In this document: positions 25,247-34,415 of the stretch, one piece after another
How positions within the stretch are numbered: the stretch's first letter is position 1
Layout of the letters: each line of letters begins with the position of its first letter
Origin: Fimbriiglobus ruber
GTDB taxonomy: Bacteria; Planctomycetota; Planctomycetia; Gemmatales; Gemmataceae
Direction of reading: 5' to 3'
NCBI RefSeq assembly: GCF_002197845.1
Contig: NZ_NIDE01000020.1
Span: forward strand, 419,460 to 483,459
Length of the DNA: 64,000 bases
Translations under genes and position numbers: made by a program
Notes under the pieces: generated by a model
What the model was told of the DNA's origin: nothing
The model's database searches: none
Seen by the model: the letters and a program-made list of their open reading frames with translations, nothing else

Positions 25247-26260
25247 ATGTCGCGCTTCTGGCAACACTTCATTTCCGACGGCGGGACGACGAACCCGGAC
25301 GACCCGCCTACCCGCAGCACGCCGGCCGACGACGGCGACGGCGACGCTCTGGACGCGTTCTCCCGCGTCGTCGTCAACGTCGCGGAGAAACTACGGCCGG
25401 CCGTGGTGAACCTGCGCGTGGGGCGCGGGCCGCGGGGCGGAGCGGGGTCGGGCGTGTTGTTCGCACCCGACGGTTTCCTTCTGACCAACTTCCACGTTGT
25501 CAACGACCACGACACCGTTCGCGTCCGGACGAGTGACGGCGGCGAGTTCGCGGGCCGGGTGGTCGGGACCGACCCGTGGACCGATCTGGCCGTCGTTCAA
25601 GCCGACGGGGCCGGCCTACCCTTCGCCACCCTCGGCGACTCGGGCAGCCTCCGCGTCGGGCAACTCGCGGTGGCGATCGGGAGCCCGCTGGGGTACGAGT
25701 CGACCGTCACCGCGGGCGTCGTCAGCGCGCTCGGCCGCACCCTCCGGAGCGTGTCCGGGCACATGGTCGACAACGTCATTCAGACCGACGCGGCACTCAA
25801 CCCCGGCAACAGCGGCGGCCCGCTCGTCGACGGCCGCGGCCGGGTGATCGGCATTAACACGGCCGTCCTCCAACCCGCCCAGGGCATTTGCTTCGCCGTC
25901 CCGGTCAACATCGCCAAGGTGGTCATCCCCCACCTGCTGGCCCACGGCCGCGTCAAGCGGGGCTACCTCGGGCTCCACGCCCGGCAGGTGCCGGTTGCCC
26001 CGGATGTCGTCAAGCGGTTGGAACTGGTCCAGAAAACGGGCATCGAGATCATGCTGTTGGCCGAAGACGGTCCCGCGGAGACGGGCGGACTGTGGGTCGA
26101 CGACATTCTCGTCGGGTACGCCGGCCATCCGGTCACCGCCGTCGAAGACCTGCACCGGCTGCTCGCCCAACTCCCGATCGGCGAACCGCAGACGGCCGAA
26201 CTCATTCGTGACGGAAAACGCCTCACCCGCCGGGTCGTCCCGGGCGAATACCCGGAGTAG
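25247..26260 (+). CDS. HtrA/DegP-like trypsin-type serine protease with one PDZ domain
   Basis: 337 aa from ATG 25247, fixed by an AAGGAGGAG ribosome site. Chymotrypsin fold with catalytic triad H83 (TNFHVV), D113 (PWTDLAVV) and S189 (NPGNSGGPLVDG). One PDZ domain at about 240-335 (GLWVDDILVGYAGHPVTAVEDLHRLL). No signal peptide is seen: the N-terminus is polar and Asp/Pro-rich, so this member may act in the cytoplasm, unlike standard DegP. Family role: protein quality control. It stands alone on the plus strand. Confidence 0.9.
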   Translation: MSRFWQHFISDGGTTNPDDPPTRSTPADDGDGDALDAFSRVVVNVAEKLRPAVVNLRVGRGPRGGAGSGVLFAPDGFLLTNFHVVNDHDTVRVRTSDGGEFAGRVVGTDPWTDLAVVQADGAGLPFATLGDSGSLRVGQLAVAIGSPLGYESTVTAGVVSALGRTLRSVSGHMVDNVIQTDAALNPGNSGGPLVDGRGRVIGINTAVLQPAQGICFAVPVNIAKVVIPHLLAHGRVKRGYLGLHARQVPVAPDVVKRLELVQKTGIEIMLLAEDGPAETGGLWVDDILVGYAGHPVTAVEDLHRLLAQLPIGEPQTAELIRDGKRLTRRVVPGEYPE

Positions 26261-26464
26261 CGTTGCAAATAGAGTATTGTTTCGGCGTCGGTCGCCACAA
26301 CGCCCAGACTATTTGTGGCACCGACTGTTTGGCGGACCGTGCGTCTGCTTACCGAATTTCCCCCACCCGCACCGGAGAAATTAGCTGCACCCGCCTCGAC
26401 GACCGATGAATAATACGGCTGGCCACAGCGTCTCCTGATTCATCAGTCAATCCGTTGGTGCGTG

Positions 26465-26941
26465 ATGTCCTCTCCGCAAGATCGCCAGATTTCTCCTCGT
26501 CGCGAAACGTTTTTGGCCCGTCTGTCGGGTGTTGCCACCCGCTGGACGGGCACGTCGAATGCCTTCGGGGTGGCTGCGTTGATCGTCGTGCTTTGGATCG
26601 CCAGCGGGCCGTTCTTTCATTTTTCCGACACGTGGCAACTCGTGATCAATACCGGGACAACCATCGTCACGTTCCTGATGGTGTTTCTGATCCAACGGAC
26701 CCAAAACAAGGATTCCCAGGCCGTTCACTTAAAGCTCAACGAACTGGTCGCGGCCATGTCGGGCGCGAGCAACCGGCTCATCAACGTGGAAAGCCTGTCC
26801 GAAGGGGAAATCAAAATCCTGCACGCCCACTTCTGCAAGCTCGTCGAGTTGGCCAAGGCGGACGAAAAGCTGACCGATTCACACTCCGTCGAGGAAGCCG
26901 TCGAACGACACAGCCGCAAGAAGAGTGAAGCCACCGATTAA
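26465..26941 (+). CDS. Low-affinity iron permease family protein
   Basis: 158 aa. Two membrane helices (SNAFGVAALIVVLWIASGPFF and WQLVINTGTTIVTFLMVFLI) followed by QRTQNKDSQAVHLKLNELV, the family signature of PF04120-type small membrane proteins related to part of yeast Fet4. A cytoplasmic helical tail ends in charged residues. Transport activity in bacteria is not proven for this family. ATG 26465 is taken; the preceding GTG at 26462 is equally possible. Confidence 0.85.
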   Translation: MSSPQDRQISPRRETFLARLSGVATRWTGTSNAFGVAALIVVLWIASGPFFHFSDTWQLVINTGTTIVTFLMVFLIQRTQNKDSQAVHLKLNELVAAMSGASNRLINVESLSEGEIKILHAHFCKLVELAKADEKLTDSHSVEEAVERHSRKKSEATD

Positions 26942-27056
26942 GTGTTGAGATCGAATAAGCCGAGCACTTCGACCCCGCGGCCCACGTCTCCCGCCAGTTC
27001 AGATGAGCGTGCCCGCCGACGAACTCGGTGGACGCCAACGGTGACGGTCACTCGGC

Positions 27057-27833
27057 TCAACCGTTGATCTCCAATTCCGTCCACTCCGTGATTCGCCGAT
27101 ACCGGGCGAACACGAACCGACAGACGACCGCGCACATCACCAGCCAGAACAGCCCGCTGGCGACGACCCGCAGTGTGTGGTCTTTGCCCTCGGGATGAAC
27201 CAGATCCACCCAGAGTAGGTTGTCCGATTGCAGGGCGTGCAGGGCCGAGAGTAGCACCGGTCCTCCGGCCAGGAGCGGGGCGGCGCACGCGACCGCCACG
27301 AGTAGCGATCGGCGGGTCAACCGACCTGACGTGGCCCGGATGAACCCGACACACAACATCGCCGAGACGAACGCGTGGGCGGTGACGACGGCCGCGGTGG
27401 CGGGATCGATCCGGAGGGCGGACCACGACACGCCGCTCGCATACCGGAGTACGGGAATCAGGCAGATGTTGGCGAGTACGAATCCCGCGAAGACGGCGGC
27501 GACGCGGGCGGCGTGCCGGAGACTGCTTTCGTCCGGCCGCGGCTGAGACCAGCGGGTGGCCCGCCGCTCCCAGTCCGTACCGGGCAGTGGGGTCATCAGG
27601 AACCGCTCGACCCGCGGCACCGTGGCCTGGAGTTCCTTCGTCAGTTCCGCCGGGTCGCCGAAGCGCTGGACGGCCAACCGCAGGGCCAGAGTATCGTCCC
27701 CGAACCGGGCCCGTTCCTCGCCGTAGATGGCGGCGAGGTGGGCGAGGAGTTCTTCCCGCATCTTCATCTTCCGTCCCGGACCAGCCCGGACCGGCCGGAC
27801 GACGCGCTCGACGTGGACCATGAGTTCGGTCAT
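27057..27833 (-). CDS. Permease prefix domain-like membrane protein
   Basis: 258 aa from ATG 27833, overlapping the PadR stop in an ATGA. The N-terminal 75 residues (MREELLAHLAAIYGEERARFGDD, then LAVQRFGDPAELTKEL) form the DUF1700-like 'permease prefix' helix bundle usually found beside PadR regulators. About five membrane helices follow (AAVFAGFVLANICLIPVL, AVVTAHAFVSAMLCVGFI, SLLVAVACAAPLLAGG, VVASGLFWLVMCAVVCRFVF). It may be an anti-sigma-like sensor or a detached part of an ABC permease. No ATPase gene is adjacent. Confidence 0.75.
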   Translation of the reverse strand: MTELMVHVERVVRPVRAGPGRKMKMREELLAHLAAIYGEERARFGDDTLALRLAVQRFGDPAELTKELQATVPRVERFLMTPLPGTDWERRATRWSQPRPDESSLRHAARVAAVFAGFVLANICLIPVLRYASGVSWSALRIDPATAAVVTAHAFVSAMLCVGFIRATSGRLTRRSLLVAVACAAPLLAGGPVLLSALHALQSDNLLWVDLVHPEGKDHTLRVVASGLFWLVMCAVVCRFVFARYRRITEWTELEING

Positions 27834-28174
27834 GCCGGTGCCCCCAGAATGCCGCCGATGACGGCGGTGAAGTGTTGCCATTCGGACCGGGCGTCGGCGA
27901 GACGGCGTGTGCCCTTCGGGGTGAGGCGGTAGACCCGTCGCCGCGGCCCCCGGCGCTCGGACACCCCGTCCTCCCACGCCGACTTGACGTAGCCCGCGGC
28001 TTCGATCCGGTAGAGGGCCGGGTAGAGCGACCCTTCCCGGAGCTTGAGCGCCCCGGACCCGGCCGCCTCCAACCGCTGCCAAACCTCGAACCCGTGCGCC
28101 GAGCCGCGCTCCAGGGCGGACAGGATCAACGCATCCAGGTGCCCGCGAAGGGCGTCGCCGCTGATCGGTTCCAT
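27830..28174 (-). CDS. PadR family transcriptional regulator
   Basis: 114 aa from ATG 28174. The winged-helix core is clear: GHLDALILSALERGSAHGFEVWQRLE, LREGSLYPALYRIEAAGYVKSAW, and the wing RRVYRLTPKGTRRL. PadR proteins repress phenolic-stress, multidrug or envelope genes by binding AT-rich dyads. One such dyad lies just upstream of the start codon, and the next gene is translationally coupled, so auto-repression of this two-gene operon is likely. Confidence 0.9.
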   Translation of the reverse strand: MEPISGDALRGHLDALILSALERGSAHGFEVWQRLEAAGSGALKLREGSLYPALYRIEAAGYVKSAWEDGVSERRGPRRRVYRLTPKGTRRLADARSEWQHFTAVIGGILGAPA

Positions 28175-28181
28175 GCCTATA

Positions 28182-28200
28182 TATTTAGCCAGACTAAATA
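28182..28200. promoter_or_regulatory. Putative PadR operator
   Basis: A perfect dyad TATTTAG-CCAGA-CTAAATA (7-bp arms, 5-bp spacer) begins 8 bp upstream of the padR start codon, in otherwise GC-rich DNA. The AT-rich arms and position fit a PadR-family autoregulatory operator. It lies about 270 bp from the divergent efflux operon start, so control of that operon is possible but less direct. Confidence 0.7.
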
Positions 28201-28466
28201 CACCTGTCAACGAGAATTTCCTGCCGTCCACGAAGTCGAAGCGGTCATCGATCGGTCAACGTGTGGCGCTCCGCGTGCCCGTTTCATGAAAGCTTCACGC
28301 CAGATCTTTGGGAAAGCTGTAGAGACCCGTCCGGCAATGCCGATTATTACGAAGGGGAGGAGTCCGAGAACCCGCGCCTCGCAATGCGAGACTATGGGAA
28401 CTGTTTTCGGATCGGTTTGTCGACGAGTTCTCGATCTCCGTCGGTTCAGCCGTAACCATAGCTGGG

Positions 28467-30101
28467 GTGGACGTGACATCACGCGGACTCTCCCTGACCG
28501 TCGCGGCTGCCTGGCTCGCCGGCGCGGGCTGTGCGAGTCGTCAGGTCGTTCCGGCGACGGCTGATGCGCCGGCTTCGCCTGCCGCCGCGCAAACGCAGAC
28601 GAGCCCGCCCACGCCCGAATCGGTTCTTCCCCCTATTAGTCAGGTTAAGCACGAAGCCCTGCAAGAGCGGCCGATCCCGAAGAACGGCCAACCGACACCC
28701 AATAAATCTGACGACACGGAAACGGCGCCGACGCCCAAGAAGTCCAACAGTCCGGAAGCGGCACCGAAGTCTCTGCTAAATGACGACAAGCCCGGGGCCG
28801 CCGCGAAGCCGGCCGTCGGGCTGACGCTCGACCAGGCCATCAATTTCTGTCTGCTGAACGATCCCAAAATCCGGGCCGGGTTCGAGGCGATCAACCAGGC
28901 CAGCGCCGACGCCCTGACCGCCTCGCTCAAGCCGAATCCGATCCTCTTTACCGATATCCAGCTGCTCCCCCTGACGCGCCCGTTCACCGTCCAGGATCAG
29001 GGCGGGCCGCCCCAGTACGACTTCCAGGTGTCGTACCCGATCGACTGGTATCTGTTCGGCAAGCGGGCCGCCGCGATGGCCAGCGCGGCCCTCGGCGTCA
29101 AACAGTCTGAGGCCGACTACGCCGACCTGATCCGCCAGCGCGTCACGCAGGCGGCACTCGCGTATTACGACTTGCTCGAAGGCCGCGCGCTGCTGGCCCT
29201 GGCCCACCAGGACGTCGAGAACCTTCGGACGGTCGAGGAGGCCAGCCGGAAGGCGGTCGAGGCCGGCGGGCGGCCGACGGTGGAACTCAGCCGCGTCCGG
29301 CTCGACCTGCTGAAGAGCTTGCAGGCGGTGCGGGACGCCGAGGTCGTCGTCGGCACGGCCCGCGCGAAACTCCGTGCCCTGCTAGGCCGCGCGGACGCCG
29401 CCCCCACATTTGAACTTTCGGACACGCTCGACCGCACGTTCGTCGGCGACCCGCCCGATGTCGAAGAGGCGATCGAACTGGCCAAGGCCAACCGACCGGA
29501 CTTGCGGTCGCTCCGCGTGCAGATCGACAAGGCCCGGGCGGACATGGACGTCGAACGGCGGAAGGCTTACCCGGACGTCACTCCCCAAATCGGGTATACG
29601 CGGCAGTTCCAGCGGCAGGCGATCGGGTTCCCGGACGCGAATTCTTACATGACCTCGCTGACCATGAGCCTCCCCATCTACAACCGCAACCAGGGGAACC
29701 GGGCCAAGGCCCAGTCCGTGTACACCCAGAACATCTTGCAGCTGCAATCCGGCGAAGTCGACTTGCGGGCCGAACTTGAGCAGGTTTCGCTCGAATACCG
29801 GGCCGCGTACCAGACGGCTCGGGCCGTCGCGCAGGAGCAGTTGCAGCTAGCCGGGCAGGTGCGCGACAGTATTGTGAAAGCGTACGCGGCGGGCGGGCGG
29901 CCCCTGCTTGATGTCCTGGACGCCCAGCGGAATTACCGCGACACCTATCGGCTTTACATCAGCAGCCGCGCCTCGTATTGGCGGGCCGTATACCGGTTCC
30001 ACTCCGCGATCGGTGGAGAGGTCACACCCAATGCCAGACAGCCCGCCCAGTCTCCCGCCGGCGGTGCCGGAGGCGCCACCGCAGCTCCCGTCGGCCCCTG
30101 A
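28467..30101 (+). CDS. TolC family outer membrane efflux lipoprotein
   Basis: 544 aa, GTG start at 28467 (a second GTG at 28473 is possible). Signal with lipobox AAAWLAGAGC, then about 100 low-complexity Pro/Thr residues, then two OEP repeats: LTLDQAINFCLLNDPKIRAGFEAI and VEEAIELAKANRPDLRSLRVQI, with long amphipathic helices. It is the outer membrane channel of the tripartite pump encoded by the next two genes. The family resembles CusC/CzcC-type proteins. Its 3' end overlaps the adaptor gene by 71 bp. Confidence 0.9.
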   Translation: MDVTSRGLSLTVAAAWLAGAGCASRQVVPATADAPASPAAAQTQTSPPTPESVLPPISQVKHEALQERPIPKNGQPTPNKSDDTETAPTPKKSNSPEAAPKSLLNDDKPGAAAKPAVGLTLDQAINFCLLNDPKIRAGFEAINQASADALTASLKPNPILFTDIQLLPLTRPFTVQDQGGPPQYDFQVSYPIDWYLFGKRAAAMASAALGVKQSEADYADLIRQRVTQAALAYYDLLEGRALLALAHQDVENLRTVEEASRKAVEAGGRPTVELSRVRLDLLKSLQAVRDAEVVVGTARAKLRALLGRADAAPTFELSDTLDRTFVGDPPDVEEAIELAKANRPDLRSLRVQIDKARADMDVERRKAYPDVTPQIGYTRQFQRQAIGFPDANSYMTSLTMSLPIYNRNQGNRAKAQSVYTQNILQLQSGEVDLRAELEQVSLEYRAAYQTARAVAQEQLQLAGQVRDSIVKAYAAGGRPLLDVLDAQRNYRDTYRLYISSRASYWRAVYRFHSAIGGEVTPNARQPAQSPAGGAGGATAAPVGP

Positions 30102-31275
30102 GCCGAAGCCCACACCAAGCGTCTGGGCGCGAGTGTGGGGTGTCGCGCAAATCATCCTGGCTCTGGCCGTCACGTGCGGCGTTCTCGCGTGGCTCCTGCT
30201 CGCGCCGCCCGCGTCACCCCCCGGTGGGACCGACGCCCCGTCGGCCGCGAACGAAGCCGTCTCGTTGGTCGGCTCGCGGAGCATTCGGATCGACCCGAGC
30301 TCGCCCATCTCGCAAAAGCTGGACGTCCTCACCGTCAAGGCCACGACCATCACAGACCCCGTCATGACCGTGACGGGCACCGTCGCCGCCAGCCTGCGGC
30401 CGGGCGTCGGCAAAGACAAGGACAAGGATTCGTGGCAGTTCAACTCCCCGGAAGTCCTGACGGCGTACACCGACTGGCAAAAAGCCATCCTCGATATCAC
30501 CTTCACCGAAACCCAGGCCATGCGCATCCGCGAACTCGCCGTAACGCGGAACAGCGCACAAACCGAGGTGGTGGAGCGGTTGCGAAAACTCGTCTCGGCC
30601 GGGACCGATAGCTTGAAAGACTTGCGCGTCGAGGAGACGAACAAACTCCAGTACAAGATCCAGGGCGATAAAGACGTTTACGAGGCGGACACCGCGGTGC
30701 GGAACGCCCGAAAGACGGAAGCGGCGCTGGCCCGGCAACTCCAGCAAGCCGGCCTCGACCCCGGCCTGATCACGACGACGACGTCCGAGGTCGACCTGGT
30801 GATGGCCGAGGTGCCGGAAGGCAAGCTCACCCGCGTGATGATCGGCCAGGGCTGTCAGGCACAGTTCTTCGGCATCCCGGGACAAATCTTTAGCGGTAAA
30901 GTTGTCAGCCTGTCGCCGGTGGTGACGAAAGACCGCCGGACGCTCCGCGTGCTATTCATCATCAACGACCCCAAGGACCAGCTCCGGCCGGGCATGTTCG
31001 CCGAGATCGGTCTCGGCACGGATGCGCGGCAAGTACTCCGGGTGTCGGCCGATAGTGTCGTCCATGCCGACCGGGCGGATTACGTGTTGATCGGGACCGG
31101 CCCGGACGAGTGGCGGATCACGGAAGTTCAGATCGGAGAACTGTTCGGCAGTGAGTTGGAGATCCTCTCCGGCGTGAAGGCCGGGGACCGGGTCATCGGG
31201 AAGGGAGCCGTGCTGCTCAAGCCGGTCATCGTCCGGGCCGTCCGAACGCCGGTACAGGGAGAGGTGCGGCCATGA
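30031..31275 (+). CDS. RND efflux periplasmic adaptor (HlyD/CusB-like)
   Basis: 414 aa from ATG 30031, preceded by GGTGGAGAGG. A Pro-rich cytoplasmic N-terminus precedes a membrane anchor (VAQIILALAVTCGVLAWLLLA). Barrel-sandwich and hairpin region (about 75-260), then beta-barrel motifs GQGCQAQFFGIPGQIFSGKVVSLSPVV and KDRRTLRVLFIINDP, and LRPGMFAEIGLG, standard for membrane fusion proteins. The hairpin is short. It links the inner membrane RND pump to the TolC-like channel. Its stop overlaps the start of the pump gene in ATGA. Confidence 0.88.
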   Translation: MPDSPPSLPPAVPEAPPQLPSAPEPKPTPSVWARVWGVAQIILALAVTCGVLAWLLLAPPASPPGGTDAPSAANEAVSLVGSRSIRIDPSSPISQKLDVLTVKATTITDPVMTVTGTVAASLRPGVGKDKDKDSWQFNSPEVLTAYTDWQKAILDITFTETQAMRIRELAVTRNSAQTEVVERLRKLVSAGTDSLKDLRVEETNKLQYKIQGDKDVYEADTAVRNARKTEAALARQLQQAGLDPGLITTTTSEVDLVMAEVPEGKLTRVMIGQGCQAQFFGIPGQIFSGKVVSLSPVVTKDRRTLRVLFIINDPKDQLRPGMFAEIGLGTDARQVLRVSADSVVHADRADYVLIGTGPDEWRITEVQIGELFGSELEILSGVKAGDRVIGKGAVLLKPVIVRAVRTPVQGEVRP

Positions 31276-34200
31276 TCGCCCGATTGATCGAGGCCGCCGT
31301 CAGGCTCAAATGGCTGGTCGTCCTGTTTGCCTTCCTGGTCGTCGGGGCCGGCGTCTGGTCGTTCCGCCAGCAGCCGATCGACGCTTACCCGGATATTTCG
31401 TCGCAGATGGTCCAGGTCATTACCGTTTACCCCGGTCGGGCGCCGGAAGAGGTCGAGCGGCAGGTCACGATCCCGGTCGAGAACGCCATGCTCGGAACGC
31501 CGAAGGTCCAGATCGTCCGCTCGCGGACCATTTTCGGGCTCTCGCTGGTGCAGATGATCTTCGAGGAAGGAACGGAAAACTATTGGGCTCGCCAGCGCGT
31601 CACCGAGAAACTGAACGATCTGACTCTGCCGGACGGGGTCCAACCCCAGCTTGGCCCGCTGGCCACCGCTTACGGTGAAGTTTACCGATACGAACTGACG
31701 ACCGACGGCGGCACCGACCTGACGACGCTCCGGGAGCTGAACGACTGGGTCGTGATCCGCGCCCTGAAGCGGGCGGCCGGTGTGGCCGAGGTCGCCAACT
31801 TCGGGGGGTACGAGAAGCAGTTCGCGATCACGTTTTACCCGGCCCAGCTGGAGAGATTCGGGTTGACCCTTTCGGACGTAGAGGACGCGGTCAAAAAGAA
31901 CAACTCGGCCGGCGGCGGCAGCGTCGTCTCCCGCGGGAGCATGTCGCTCGTCATCCGCGGCGGCGGGTTGCTCGAAAACATCCACCAGATCGAGGGGATT
32001 TTCGTCAAATCGGTCGGCGGGACGCCGGTCTACTTCCGGGACGTGGCCGCCGTGGGGTACGGGGCCAAAGTGCCCAACGGCATTTTTAGCAAGGACCACA
32101 CGGACGAGTCGGTCGAGGGCATCGTACTCATGCGGAAGGGCGAAAATCCCTCCCAAGTTTTGGAGCGGGTCCAGGCGGGCGTCGCGGAACTCAACGCTAG
32201 CGGATTGCCGCCGGGCGTTCAGATCCGCTCGTATTACGACCGCACGCAATTGGTCGATAGCACGCTCCACACGGTTTCCCACAGTGTTTTGCTCGGGATT
32301 ACGCTCGTCGTCCTCGTGCTACTACTCTTCCTCGGCCGCCCTGCCATGGCCACGCTCGTCGCGGCGACGATTCCCTTCTCGCTGTTGTTCGCTCTGGTCC
32401 TGATGTACGCGACCGGCATTCCGATCGGCCTATTGTCGATCGGGGCGATCGACTTTGGGATCATCGTGGACGGGGCGGTCATCATGGCGGAACACATTGC
32501 CCGCCGGCTCGGTGAGGCGAGTCACCGCGGCGGGCGCCTGAACGTCCCCCGGGTTGTCTTGTCGGCCGCCCTGGAAATGGAGCGGCCGGTCTTCTTCTCG
32601 GTCTTGATGATCGTCGTTGCATACCTCCCGCTCCTGTCGCTCGGCAGTATCGAAGGGTTGTTGTTTCGCCCGATGGCTCTGACGATGGTGTACGCCCTGG
32701 GCGGGGCGCTGCTGTTCGCACTATTTCTCGTACCGGTGCTGGCCACGATCCTGTTTCGCAACGGCTATTCCGAGTGGGAAAACCCTCTCCTTCGGTGGTC
32801 GCGGCCGGTGTATAGTGCCGTCCTCCGCGGACTGTTAGCCGTCCGCTGGTTGGTCGTCGCGGCTGCGATTTGCGGCATGGCAATCGTCGGCATGAGGGTC
32901 GTACCGCACCTGGGTATCGAGTTTCTCCCGTACATGGACGAAGGCGTCATCTGGGTCCGAGCCAACTACCCGGAAGGGACATCCCTGGAGCAAACCAGTG
33001 AGTACGGCCGGCGGCTGCGCGAGATCGCCCTGGAGTTCCCGGACGTGAAGTTCGTGGTCGTGCAGACCGGCCGAAACGACGACGGGACGGACCCGTTCCC
33101 GCCGAGCCGGATCGAAATGATGGTGGGTCCGCACCCCCGCGAGCATTGGAAGCAATTCCGGACCAAACGCGACCTCATTGCGGCCCTCGGAAAACGATAC
33201 CGGGACGAGTTCCCGACCACCCGGTTTAACTTCACCCAGCCGATCATCGACAGCGTGACCGAGGACACCAACGGCACCTCGGCCAACCTGGCCGTCGAGT
33301 TCTCCGGCCCCGATTCGACCGTCCTACTCGACATGGCCCACCAGACGGTCGACCTACTCCGCGAAATCCGTGGGGCGACCGACGTGAACGTCGAGCAAGA
33401 AGGGCCGCAACCGCAGCTCGTGATTACCCCGGACCGCGCCCTCTGTGCCCGGTACAACGTGCGGATCGAGGACGTAGCCAAGCTCATCAACATGGCGATC
33501 GGTGGCGACCCGGTCGGCAGTCTATACGAGAGGGACCGGAAGTTCGACATCGTCGCCCGACTCGACCGGCGGGCCAAGGAGTCGCCGACGGCCATCGGGC
33601 GGGTGCCCGTCTACACCGCGGACGGGGTGCCGGTACCGCTCGCGCAGGTTGCCCGGATCGAGGTCATCGACGGCCAGACGCTGATCGCCCGCGAGAACAG
33701 CCGACGGCGCATCACCGTCCGCTGCGACATCGTCGACCGTGACCAGGGCGGGTTCGTGGAGGAGGCCCAGAAGCGGTTCGCGGAAAAAATCAAGGTGCCC
33801 GCCGGGTACAAGATCGGCTGGCTCGGGATGTTCGAGAACCTCGACCGTGCGTACAAGCACTTCCTGACGCTCATCCCGGCCACCATCGGGCTGATCTTCG
33901 TCCTGCTGATCGTGACCTTCAAATCCCTCCGCTCGGCCATTCTGGTGGTGGCCGTGGTTCCCTTCGCGGGCGTCGGCGGCGTGATCGCGTTGTACGTTCG
34001 CGACATGCACATGAACGTCTCGACGGGGGTGGGCTTCGCCGCCCTGTTCGGGATCGCGATCATGGACGGCGTGCTGATGGTCCGGTGGATCAACACGCTC
34101 CGCGAGCAAGGCATGGACCGCCGGGCGGCCATCGTCGAGGGCGCCCAAGAGCGCCTGCGGCCCATCCTCATGACGGCGATCGTGGCCATTTTCGGCCTGC

Positions 34201-34415
34201 TCCCCGCGTCGCTCGCGACCGGGCTGGGGTCGGACGTGCAGCGGCCGCTGGCCACGGTCATCGTGTGGGGGCTGTTCAGCTCGACGGTTTTGACGCTATT
34301 TGTCGTGCCCGTGCTGTATGATCTATTTTCACCACGGATCACTCGACTCGATACCCCGTCTCCGGATCATGCTCCCACGGGTCACAGTCATGACGCACCA
34401 GCAAGCGTTTCTTGA
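31272..34415 (+). CDS. CusA/CzcA-type heavy-metal RND efflux pump
   Basis: 1047 aa. Typical RND order: TM1 at the N-terminus (LKWLVVLFAFLVVGAGVWSF), porter domain with DAYPDISSQMVQVITVYPGRAPEEVE, a TM bundle with the proton-relay helix GAIDFGIIVDGAVIMAEH, a second porter half, and a C-terminal TM bundle (VGFAALFGIAIMDGVLMV). The APEEVE and IDFGIIVDG motifs place it in the heavy-metal-efflux subgroup, not the AcrB drug group. The metal cannot be read from the sequence. It overlaps a molybdopterin oxidoreductase gene by 26 bp. Confidence 0.92.
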   Translation: MIARLIEAAVRLKWLVVLFAFLVVGAGVWSFRQQPIDAYPDISSQMVQVITVYPGRAPEEVERQVTIPVENAMLGTPKVQIVRSRTIFGLSLVQMIFEEGTENYWARQRVTEKLNDLTLPDGVQPQLGPLATAYGEVYRYELTTDGGTDLTTLRELNDWVVIRALKRAAGVAEVANFGGYEKQFAITFYPAQLERFGLTLSDVEDAVKKNNSAGGGSVVSRGSMSLVIRGGGLLENIHQIEGIFVKSVGGTPVYFRDVAAVGYGAKVPNGIFSKDHTDESVEGIVLMRKGENPSQVLERVQAGVAELNASGLPPGVQIRSYYDRTQLVDSTLHTVSHSVLLGITLVVLVLLLFLGRPAMATLVAATIPFSLLFALVLMYATGIPIGLLSIGAIDFGIIVDGAVIMAEHIARRLGEASHRGGRLNVPRVVLSAALEMERPVFFSVLMIVVAYLPLLSLGSIEGLLFRPMALTMVYALGGALLFALFLVPVLATILFRNGYSEWENPLLRWSRPVYSAVLRGLLAVRWLVVAAAICGMAIVGMRVVPHLGIEFLPYMDEGVIWVRANYPEGTSLEQTSEYGRRLREIALEFPDVKFVVVQTGRNDDGTDPFPPSRIEMMVGPHPREHWKQFRTKRDLIAALGKRYRDEFPTTRFNFTQPIIDSVTEDTNGTSANLAVEFSGPDSTVLLDMAHQTVDLLREIRGATDVNVEQEGPQPQLVITPDRALCARYNVRIEDVAKLINMAIGGDPVGSLYERDRKFDIVARLDRRAKESPTAIGRVPVYTADGVPVPLAQVARIEVIDGQTLIARENSRRRITVRCDIVDRDQGGFVEEAQKRFAEKIKVPAGYKIGWLGMFENLDRAYKHFLTLIPATIGLIFVLLIVTFKSLRSAILVVAVVPFAGVGGVIALYVRDMHMNVSTGVGFAALFGIAIMDGVLMVRWINTLREQGMDRRAAIVEGAQERLRPILMTAIVAIFGLLPASLATGLGSDVQRPLATVIVWGLFSSTVLTLFVVPVLYDLFSPRITRLDTPSPDHAPTGHSHDAPASVS

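Noticed and set aside
31128-32282. Minus-strand open frame opposite the RND pump gene
   Set aside because: Antisense shadow; the pump motifs on the plus strand are unambiguous.
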